Below are positions 1-5,296 of a stretch of 8,874 bases of DNA, piece by piece. The first letter of the stretch is position 1. Each line of letters opens with the position of its first letter. The notes below the pieces were generated by a model. The model was not told the origin of the DNA, made no database searches, and was given only the letters and a program-made list of their open reading frames with translations. The stretch covers positions 1 to 8,874 of the forward strand of contig CATIQX010000099.1 in assembly GCA_949531795.1 (NCBI GenBank), given 5' to 3'. Source of the DNA: Cryomorphaceae bacterium. GTDB taxonomy: Bacteria > Bacteroidota > Bacteroidia > Flavobacteriales > BACL11. Position numbers and translations under genes: made by a program.

Positions 1-326
1 TATCTTGCTAAAAGTTTTTTTGAAACTTTATATTTTGCGGAATAAAAAAGACCAGTTTTTCTAGATTTAAGTGTCAAAAACTCTTTCTTATACCATTTTG
101 GGTCAGTTGCTTTCTTTTTGTGATCTTCATGTGATGAAGATTCAAGTATTTCTCCTTTAATCCAAGGCTCAATATTATAAATACTTAGTCCAAAATGTTC
201 CGCTCGTTGAAGAACTATTTCAAAATCTGATTCAGAAAAAAAATTTGTTCCATCTTTTCCAAAACCATTATTAAGGTTTTTTAATCCTGAAAATATATGT
301 TGTTCTAAAAATTTTTCTTGCTCCAT
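1..326 (-). CDS. Conserved-looking hypothetical protein, C-terminus cut by window edge
   Basis: An open frame of 108 codons starts at ATG 326-324 and runs off the left edge with no stop, so the C-terminus is missing. The translation begins MEQEKFLEQHIFSGLKNL. It continues with an acidic stretch (about residues 30-40, FSESDFEIV), then IEPW near residue 54, DPKWYKKEF near 75-83 and a basic tail with YSAKYKVSKKLLAR at 95-108. There is no signal peptide, membrane segment or catalytic motif that I recognise, so it is probably a small soluble protein. The aromatic and charged composition looks like real coding sequence rather than chance. A TAnnTTTG promoter-like site lies about 70 bases upstream. 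It follows uvrC in the same direction with a 136-base gap, so it could be transcribed alone or with uvrC. I cannot assign a function. Confidence 0.7.
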   Translation of the reverse strand, partial: MEQEKFLEQHIFSGLKNLNNGFGKDGTNFFSESDFEIVLQRAEHFGLSIYNIEPWIKGEILESSSHEDHKKKATDPKWYKKEFLTLKSRKTGLFYSAKYKVSKKLLAR

Positions 327-394
327 GTTTGTGTTTTTTCTAAAGATTTGTATTTAAAATATATTGAGCAAAAATAAGCTAAATTTCTCACAAC

Positions 395-402
395 CAAAAC
401 TA
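395..402 (-). promoter_or_regulatory. Putative Bacteroidota -7 element upstream of the hypothetical gene
   Basis: Read on the minus strand this is TAGTTTTG, an exact match to the Bacteroidota -7 consensus TAnnTTTG. It would give a leader of roughly 60 bases before the ATG at 326. No convincing TTG or TTTG -33 element lies 19-21 bases upstream. In AT-rich DNA such an octamer can occur by chance, so this is a weak call. Confidence 0.3.
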
Positions 403-416
403 AAAAGTGTTGAGCA
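401..416. repeat. Direct repeat copy A (16 bp), uvrC 3' side
   Basis: TAAAAAGTGTTGAGCA here matches TAAAAAGTGTTAAGCA at 2440-2455 at 15 of 16 positions. The two copies lie about 2 kb apart on either side of uvrC. On the minus strand both read TGCTYAACACTTTTTA and run straight into a TAnnTTTR-like octamer, so they may be related promoter sequences rather than a mobile-element duplication. Confidence 0.4.
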
Positions 417-462
417 AGATATTAATTTTTTGAGAAAATATTTGTAGCTGTATATTTGTTAT

Positions 463-2250
463 TTATGATTTTTTAATCTTTTCTGCTTTACTCTTACCAA
501 TCAGTTTTATCAATTCTTCATTTTTGGCTTCCATAACTTTTTTAACTGAACCAAAATGAGTAATCAACATCTCTACTGTTTTCGAGCCTATTCCGTCAAT
601 TTTGTCTAGTGAAGTACCGAGGCTATCTTTTCCTCTTTGTTTTCTATGGTGGTTAATTCCAAATCGGTGGGCTTCATCACGTAATTGCTGTATTAATTTT
701 AGGCTTTCTGATCTTTTATCTAAATATAAAGGAACACTATCTTCTGGGAAATAAATTTCTTCCAAGCGCTTGGCAATACCAATTATAGCTATCTTTCCTC
801 GTAACTTTAATTTGTCTAAACTTTTTACAGCTGAGCTAAGTTGCCCCTTTCCACCATCAACAACAATCAATTCTGGTAATGGCTGTTCTTCGTCTAAAAG
901 GCGTTTGTATCTTCTGTATACTACCTCTTCCATACTTGCGAAATCATCAGGTCCTACTACGGTTTTGATATTAAAATGTCGATAATCCTTTTTGCTTGGT
1001 TTTGCATTTTTAAAAACTACACAAGCCGCGACAGGGTAGGATCCTTGTATATTAGAGTTGTCAAAACACTCAATGTGTTTTGGGGGACTTATTAGGTGTA
1101 AATCTTTTTGCAATTGTTCCAGAATACGTTTATTATCTTGTTTTTCAATATTATTTATTTTTCTTTTTTGTAGATCTAATAGCATATATTTTGCATTCCT
1201 TAAGCTCAAATCAATAAGTTTCTTTTTGTCTCCTATTTTAGGAATGATAACATTTAAATTCTCCCAAAAATTATTCAATGAATGAGAACAATAAATTGTA
1301 TTCGAAGTGCTCTTAAATCTTTGTCTAAGCTCCACTATTGCTAACTGTAATAATTTCTCCTCCGTTTCTTCTAACTTCTTATTCAGCTCCAAAGTGTGTG
1401 CCTGTATTATTGCTCCAGAATTTATTTTCAGATAGTTTACAAATGCAGTTGTTTCGTGGCTAACTATAGTAAATACATCTACATTATTTATTTTAGGATT
1501 TACAATGGTTGATTTTGCTTGATAGTTGCTTAATAAGTCAATTTTATCTTTGATCGATTGTGCCTTTTCAAATTGCATTTTGTCTGAAAAATCCAGCATT
1601 GAAGCTTCCAAATACTGGATTACTGATTTAATATCCCCTTTTATTATCTGTTTTATATGTTCAATTCCTATCTGATATTCTTTAGCACTTTGTTTGTTTT
1701 CGCAGGGACCTAGGCAATTTCCAATGTGATATTCCAAACACACCTTTAATTTTTCTTCTTTTATATTTTTATCCGTTAAGTTTAAGCTGCAATTTCGTAA
1801 AGGGTATAGCTGATGAAAAAAATCTAAAAGTGTTTTTACTAAACGAACAGACATGTAAGGGCCGTAATAATCTGATCCATCTTTTATCACATTTCTGGTT
1901 TGAAAAATCCTTGGGAATGGTTCATTTTTTATACAAATCCAAGGGTAAGTTTTTCCGTCTTTAAGGGCAACATTGTACCTGGGTTGATGTTTTTTTATAA
2001 GGTTGTTTTCCAATAGTAGTGCATCCATCTCACTACTTACTACTAAGTATTTTATATCCTGTATTTTGCTGACTAATACCCTGGTTTTTGCGTGTTCTTG
2101 TTTTTTTGTAAAATAGGAAGTAACTCTTTTCTTTAGGTTTTTAGCTTTCCCGATATATAATAATTTATCTTCTTTATCGTAATACTGATAAACTCCTGCT
2201 TTTGGGGGAATATTTTTTAATAGTTCTTCTATATATTTTGGTGCTGGCAT
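463..2250 (-). CDS. uvrC: UvrABC excinuclease subunit C (UvrC)
   Basis: UvrC makes the two cuts either side of a DNA lesion after UvrA and UvrB have found it, in cytoplasmic nucleotide excision repair. The 595-residue protein has the full family layout. The N-terminal GIY-YIG nuclease (3' cut) shows GVY at 19-21, YIG at 32-34, Arg42 and Glu81. A cysteine set C154, C171, C179, C183 (the last two in NCLGPC) matches the four ligands of the UvrC iron-sulfur cluster. A UVR motif that contacts UvrB spans about 204-238. The RNase H-like nuclease (5' cut) carries FDNSN with Asp397, VVDGGKGQ with Asp465, and DEAHRF with His528. Tandem helix-hairpin-helix DNA-binding motifs occupy about 548-592. Length is normal and no key residue is missing. 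The ATG at 2250 has an A-rich leader and no Shine-Dalgarno. It sits 2 bases after the stop of a decayed reading frame, so uvrC may once have been the second gene of a unit. Confidence 0.97.
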   Translation of the reverse strand: MPAPKYIEELLKNIPPKAGVYQYYDKEDKLLYIGKAKNLKKRVTSYFTKKQEHAKTRVLVSKIQDIKYLVVSSEMDALLLENNLIKKHQPRYNVALKDGKTYPWICIKNEPFPRIFQTRNVIKDGSDYYGPYMSVRLVKTLLDFFHQLYPLRNCSLNLTDKNIKEEKLKVCLEYHIGNCLGPCENKQSAKEYQIGIEHIKQIIKGDIKSVIQYLEASMLDFSDKMQFEKAQSIKDKIDLLSNYQAKSTIVNPKINNVDVFTIVSHETTAFVNYLKINSGAIIQAHTLELNKKLEETEEKLLQLAIVELRQRFKSTSNTIYCSHSLNNFWENLNVIIPKIGDKKKLIDLSLRNAKYMLLDLQKRKINNIEKQDNKRILEQLQKDLHLISPPKHIECFDNSNIQGSYPVAACVVFKNAKPSKKDYRHFNIKTVVGPDDFASMEEVVYRRYKRLLDEEQPLPELIVVDGGKGQLSSAVKSLDKLKLRGKIAIIGIAKRLEEIYFPEDSVPLYLDKRSESLKLIQQLRDEAHRFGINHHRKQRGKDSLGTSLDKIDGIGSKTVEMLITHFGSVKKVMEAKNEELIKLIGKSKAEKIKKS

Positions 2251-2252
2251 TA

Positions 2253-2464
2253 TTATGACAAAGCAACAACTTTTTTATAAGACTCTTCATTCTTATCTTC
2301 TAAAAATATTTTCATTAAATTAATATACACGCCAGTTTGCATATACGTACTAGTTTCTAATATTTCTTCCTAAACTGGATTGTTTGGAAAATATCCAATC
2401 GTAAATTGTGGTAAACCTAATTGAAAAAATTACTAAATATAAAAAGTGTTAAGCATTTTCTCAT
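2253..2464 (-). pseudogene. Decayed small gene or gene remnant upstream of uvrC
   Basis: Reading back from TAA 2255-2253, the frame gives 38 protein-like codons, including TGVYINLMKIFLEDKNEES near the end. It then meets TAG (2372-2370) and continues for 19 more codons with QLGLPQFTIGYFPNNPV. Upstream, a second frame from ATG 2464-2462 reads MRKCLTLFIFSNFF, which resembles a signal peptide, and ends at TAG 2419-2417. The two frames meet at a run of six T on the minus strand (2429-2424). One extra T would join them into a single protein of about 70 residues, broken only by the TAG. That is either a small secreted protein inactivated by two point lesions, or the fused ends of a larger gene after an internal deletion. 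I do not recognise the family. The upstream join is inference; the C-terminal part is the stronger half. This entry covers most of the 310-bp gap between uvrC and asd. Confidence 0.45.
2440..2455. repeat. Direct repeat copy B (16 bp), upstream of uvrC
   Basis: TAAAAAGTGTTAAGCA differs from the copy at 401-416 at one position. On the minus strand it leads into TATATTTA, which aligns with TAGTTTTG next to the other copy. It also overlaps the possible signal-peptide reading frame of the decayed gene, so it may simply be coding sequence. Confidence 0.4.
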
Positions 2465-2479
2465 AGTCTGTAAATATAG

Positions 2480-2487
2480 TATTTTTG
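2480..2487 (+). promoter_or_regulatory. Putative -7 promoter element for asd
   Basis: TATTTTTG is an exact match to the Bacteroidota TAnnTTTG element. A T-rich TTTTC lies at 2456-2460, 19 bases upstream, as a poor -33 match. Transcription would start near 2493, giving a leader of about 70 bases before the asd ATG. A minus-strand TATATTTA (2478-2471) sits next to it, so the spot could fire in both directions, towards asd and towards uvrC. Confidence 0.45.
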
Positions 2488-2488
2488 A

Positions 2489-2520
2489 GGGTCAGAAAAA
2501 AATACGTAAAGTTCTGATTC
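2489..2520 (+). repeat. Inverted repeat at the start of the asd leader
   Basis: The arms GGGTCAGAA (2489-2497) and TTCTGATTC (2512-2520) pair over nine positions, two of them G-U, around a 14-base loop. The core TCAGAA/TTCTGA is a perfect 6-bp inverted repeat. It begins at the expected transcription start, so it could be a 5' stem-loop or an operator. There is no run of T after it, so it is not a terminator. It is much too short for a lysine riboswitch. Confidence 0.3.
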
Positions 2521-2560
2521 TTAAAATTTACATATAATGTTTAAAAAATAGAATTCAAAA

Positions 2561-3547
2561 ATGAAATTAGCACTAGTAGGAGCAACAGGATTGGTAGGTA
2601 AAGAAATATTGGTTATTCTTGAAGAAAGAAAATTTCCAATAAGTGATCTGATTCTTGTTGCGTCTAAGAAATCTTGTGGACAAACTATTTCTTACTTAGG
2701 TAAAGCGCACACAATTATTTCACTTGAAGATTTACTAGAAAAAGAAGTGGATTTAGCTTTATTTTCAGCTGGAGGTAAGGTTTCGCAAATTTGGACACCT
2801 CAATTAGTTGCAAAAGGCTGTAAGGTAATTGATAATTCTTCTTTTTGGAGGATGAATAAAAATTATAAGTTAATTGTTCCTGAAATAAATGGTGATAAGC
2901 TTACTGAAAAAGATATGATTATTTCAAACCCTAACTGTTCCACTATACAATTAGTGATGGCGCTAGCTCCATTACATCAAAAGTTTAAAGTAAAAAGAGT
3001 TGTGGTCTCAACTTATCAATCCATTACTGGCTCAGGAGTAAAAGCAGTTAAGCAGTTGGAAAATGAAGAAAGAGGCATTTTAGGAGAAATGGCTTATCCG
3101 CATCCCATTTATCAGAATGTATTACCTCATTGCGATACCTTTGAAGAAAATGGATATACCAAGGAGGAAATGAAATTGACGAATGAAACTAAGAAGATAT
3201 TAGATGAAGAGATTGATGTCACTGCTACAGCGGTTAGAGTTCCTGTTGTTGGAGGTCATTCTGAGAGTGTAAATGTAATGTTTGAAAATGAATTTAATTT
3301 GGATGATGTTCACCAATCTTTGAGAAATATGATTGGAGTTGAGGTGGTTGATAACCCTTTAGAAAATAAGTATCCAATGCCTATAACAGCCTACAAAAAA
3401 GATTCAGTTTTTGTTGGAAGAATTCGAAGAGATTTTACACAAAAAAACACGTTAAATATGTGGGTGGTAGCTGATAATTTAAGAAAAGGAGCTGCAACTA
3501 ATACCGTGCAAATTGCAGAATATTTATTAATGAAAAATTATATATAA
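2561..3547 (+). CDS. asd: Aspartate-semialdehyde dehydrogenase
   Basis: Catalyses the NADPH-dependent reduction of aspartyl phosphate to aspartate semialdehyde, the branch point to lysine, diaminopimelate (peptidoglycan), threonine and methionine. The 328-residue protein opens with the nucleotide-binding loop GATGLVGKE at 7-15. The catalytic cysteine is Cys126 in SNPNCSTIQL. The acid/base histidine is His233 in GGHSESV. A substrate-binding segment with Gln153 in TYQSITGSG and the C-terminal NLRKGAATNTVQ (306-317) are also present. Length and motifs fit the bacterial enzyme and nothing looks damaged. The ATG at 2561 places the nucleotide-binding loop at the usual distance from the N-terminus, and its leader is A-rich. 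The stop at 3545-3547 touches the ATG of the sulfotransferase gene, so the two are almost certainly co-transcribed. Regulation may involve the leader inverted repeat at 2489-2520. Confidence 0.96.
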   Translation: MKLALVGATGLVGKEILVILEERKFPISDLILVASKKSCGQTISYLGKAHTIISLEDLLEKEVDLALFSAGGKVSQIWTPQLVAKGCKVIDNSSFWRMNKNYKLIVPEINGDKLTEKDMIISNPNCSTIQLVMALAPLHQKFKVKRVVVSTYQSITGSGVKAVKQLENEERGILGEMAYPHPIYQNVLPHCDTFEENGYTKEEMKLTNETKKILDEEIDVTATAVRVPVVGGHSESVNVMFENEFNLDDVHQSLRNMIGVEVVDNPLENKYPMPITAYKKDSVFVGRIRRDFTQKNTLNMWVVADNLRKGAATNTVQIAEYLLMKNYI

Positions 3548-4327
3548 ATGATTATTAGTCATAAATATAAATTTCTCTTTATTGGCCTGCCTTTTTCAGC
3601 ATCTTCAGCAATTTCAAAAGAATTACATTTAGAGTATGATGGAGAGCCTTACTTAAGAAAGCACTCCCTTTATCATGAGTTTAAGAATTTAGCAACTAAA
3701 TCTGAGTTAAATTATTTTGTATTTGCAGTACTAAGAAATCCTATGGAAATTGCCGTTACGGTGTATGAAAAAATGAAGAAAAATGCAAAAGGAAATTTCA
3801 CTAATCCTGAACTATTTTCAGAAAACGGTGGTTATATAACTAAAAAACAAAGAAAGAAATTTAATTTTATAAATGATAATAATTCATCCTTCCAACAATA
3901 TTTCATTAAATTTCATCAAAATCCATATGATAACCTATCTAGTTTAACTATTGATAATTGTGATTTTGTAATTAAGTATGAAACTATTGCTGAGGATTAT
4001 TTATTAGCTCTTAAAAAAGCCGGAATTAGTAACCCAAAATTACTACCGGTTGCTAACAAAACACTAGGTAAAAAAAATGATATGCTGGCTTATTATACTG
4101 ACGATATTAAGGAAGTATCAATTGCTGTTTTTGGGCCATTTATGCAAAAATATAATTACTCATTTCCTGTATTGTGGGGTGAAGTTGAAATACCTTTAAA
4201 AAGCAAATTAGAATTTTTAATATTAGGTGTTTTAAGAAAATTAAATCAAAAATATTTCAAAAAATATTCAAATAAAATAAAATCAAAAGAAACTATTTAT
4301 GGGGATATGCAAAGAGATAAAAATTAA
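3548..4327 (+). CDS. Sulfotransferase-family protein (PAPS-dependent, substrate unknown)
   Basis: The 259-residue protein has the order of motifs seen in cytosolic-type sulfotransferases, which move a sulfuryl group from PAPS to an acceptor. FLFIGLPFSASSAISKEL near 9-26 is a 5'-phosphosulfate-binding loop, although the usual basic residue of that loop is replaced. His39 in KHSLYHEF is a plausible catalytic histidine. VLRNPMEIAVTVYEK (61-75) matches the 3'-phosphate-binding RxP...Y motif. FVIKYETIAEDY (140-151) and NKTLGKKND followed by YYTDDIKEV and FMQKYNY are typical later segments. There is no N-terminal signal peptide. The hydrophobic FLILGVL near 223-229 is followed by a lysine-rich tail that might touch the membrane. 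The ATG directly follows the asd stop, suggesting translational coupling. The acceptor could be a lipid, glycan or small metabolite; nothing here decides it. No PAPS-synthesis genes are in view. The 3' end overlaps lspA on the other strand by 4 bases. Confidence 0.8.
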   Translation: MIISHKYKFLFIGLPFSASSAISKELHLEYDGEPYLRKHSLYHEFKNLATKSELNYFVFAVLRNPMEIAVTVYEKMKKNAKGNFTNPELFSENGGYITKKQRKKFNFINDNNSSFQQYFIKFHQNPYDNLSSLTIDNCDFVIKYETIAEDYLLALKKAGISNPKLLPVANKTLGKKNDMLAYYTDDIKEVSIAVFGPFMQKYNYSFPVLWGEVEIPLKSKLEFLILGVLRKLNQKYFKKYSNKIKSKETIYGDMQRDKN

Positions 4328-4911
4328 TTAAATTCTTTTCTGTAAAAGAGAAAAATTAGAAATATACCTGTAAATATACCGGCATCTGCAATGTTAAATA
4401 CTGGTCGAAAGAAGATGAAGTGTTCGCCTCCCCAAATTGGTAGCCAATTTGGAAAATGACCATTCATTAACGGAAAGTAGAACATATCAACTACTTTCCC
4501 GTGAAGAAAGGAAGAATAGCCTCCTAATTCAGGCATAAATCTTGCTACATTATTGTAGCTTTCATTAAATATAATTCCATAAAAGGAGCTATCAATAATA
4601 TTACCTATAGCACCTCCAATGATTAAACCTAACGCAATCAAAGTGCCATTTGAAAATCTTGTTTTCGTTAAATCATAAATATATTTTATTCCTATTCCAA
4701 CAACAATTATTCTGAATAGAGTGAGTATTTTTTTACCTGTATATCCACCAAACTCTATACCAAAAGCCATGCCATTATTTTCAGTAAAATGAATTATAAA
4801 CCAGTCAAAAATTTTAGATTCTTCTCCTAAAATAAAATTGGTTTTAATCCATATTTTTAAAGTTTGATCAAATAAAATAAGAATAAACGCTGTGAAAAAT
4901 ATTTTTTTCAA
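4324..4911 (-). CDS. lspA: Lipoprotein signal peptidase (signal peptidase II), TTG start
   Basis: An inner-membrane aspartyl protease that removes the signal peptide from prolipoproteins after lipid attachment. The 195-residue protein has four hydrophobic stretches: about 4-18, 66-80, 91-107 and 176-190. Conserved motifs are FDQTLKIWIK near the N-terminus, ENNGMAFG at 44-51, GGAIGNIID at 99-107, VVDMFYFP with Asp142 and FNIADAGIF with Asp176. The last two aspartates are the expected catalytic pair. It is about 30 residues longer than E. coli LspA. The extra length lies largely between GNIID and VVDMF, as is usual in Bacteroidota. The start is TTG (4911-4909), not ATG. The only in-frame codons upstream are GTT and ACT after the dksA stop, and the next ATG is residue 48, which would remove the first membrane segment. 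It is the last gene of the ileS unit, 6 bases after the regulator gene. Confidence 0.94.
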   Translation of the reverse strand: MKKIFFTAFILILFDQTLKIWIKTNFILGEESKIFDWFIIHFTENNGMAFGIEFGGYTGKKILTLFRIIVVGIGIKYIYDLTKTRFSNGTLIALGLIIGGAIGNIIDSSFYGIIFNESYNNVARFMPELGGYSSFLHGKVVDMFYFPLMNGHFPNWLPIWGGEHFIFFRPVFNIADAGIFTGIFLIFLFYRKEFN

Positions 4912-4917
4912 AGTAAC

Positions 4918-5292
4918 TTATTGTGCTTTTTTTGCCTCAATACTTAGCGTTGCATGTGGCACAAGTTTTAACCTTTCTTTCGCTATTAATTTACCTGTTA
5001 TCCTGCATATTCCGTAAGTCTTATTTTCAATGCGAATTAATGCATTATTTAAGCTTCTAATAAATTTTGCCTGTCTTTCAGCTAACTTAATATTTTCTTC
5101 TTTTGAAAGAGTAGATGATCCTTCTTCGAATTGCTTAAAAGTAGGAGAGGTGTCTTCTGTTCCATTGTCAGAATCATTAGCAGTAGCAGCTCTTAATACA
5201 TCTAAATCGTCTTGAGCACTTTCAATTTTAGTTAGAATTAATTCTCTAAACTCTGCAAGCTCATCTTTCGTATATGTAGTTTTCTCAGCCAT
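4918..5292 (-). CDS. TraR/DksA-family regulator, degenerate zinc finger
   Basis: A 124-residue protein of the TraR/DksA family, whose members bind in the RNA polymerase secondary channel and adjust transcription, in E. coli with ppGpp. The N-terminal half (about 8-90) is predicted helical and would form the coiled coil. A polar turn NDSDNGTEDTSPTF (39-52) sits where the coiled-coil tip is expected. The C-terminal segment YGICRITGKLIAKERLKLVP (93-112) aligns with the DksA zinc finger. However, only Cys96 remains of the four cysteines; the others are replaced, with His113 and Ser117 in the second half. This appears to be the usual form in Bacteroidota, not a local defect. The gene lies 4 bases after ileS and 6 before lspA, so it is translated from the same message. 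Whether it replaces DksA functionally is unknown, so I give no gene symbol. Confidence 0.88.
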   Translation of the reverse strand: MAEKTTYTKDELAEFRELILTKIESAQDDLDVLRAATANDSDNGTEDTSPTFKQFEEGSSTLSKEENIKLAERQAKFIRSLNNALIRIENKTYGICRITGKLIAKERLKLVPHATLSIEAKKAQ

Positions 5293-5296
5293 ATTT

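Noticed and set aside
434..455. Hairpin downstream of uvrC as a terminator (AAATAT...ATATTT)
   Set aside because: The stem is six A-T pairs with a loop of about ten bases and no clear following T run; too weak to support.
770..1285. Two short plus-strand open frames opposite uvrC
   Set aside because: They lie wholly antisense to a well-supported uvrC with all its motifs; their translations are low-complexity and show no family features.
2533..2538. TATAAT as an E. coli-like -10 box in front of asd
   Set aside because: There is no matching -35 at the right distance, and the genome appears to use the Bacteroidota promoter type; the hexamer is expected by chance in AT-rich DNA.
2488..2560. Lysine riboswitch in the asd leader
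   Set aside because: A lysine riboswitch needs well over 150 bases with several helices. The leader is about 70 bases with a single simple inverted repeat.
4918..5010. Loss of zinc cysteines as a sign that the DksA-like gene is a pseudogene
   Set aside because: The frame is intact, the rest of the segment is well kept, and Bacteroidota members of this family commonly lack these cysteines.
5030..5215. Plus-strand open frame opposite the DksA-like gene
   Set aside because: Shadow of the coding strand; serine- and leucine-rich translation without motifs or a start context.
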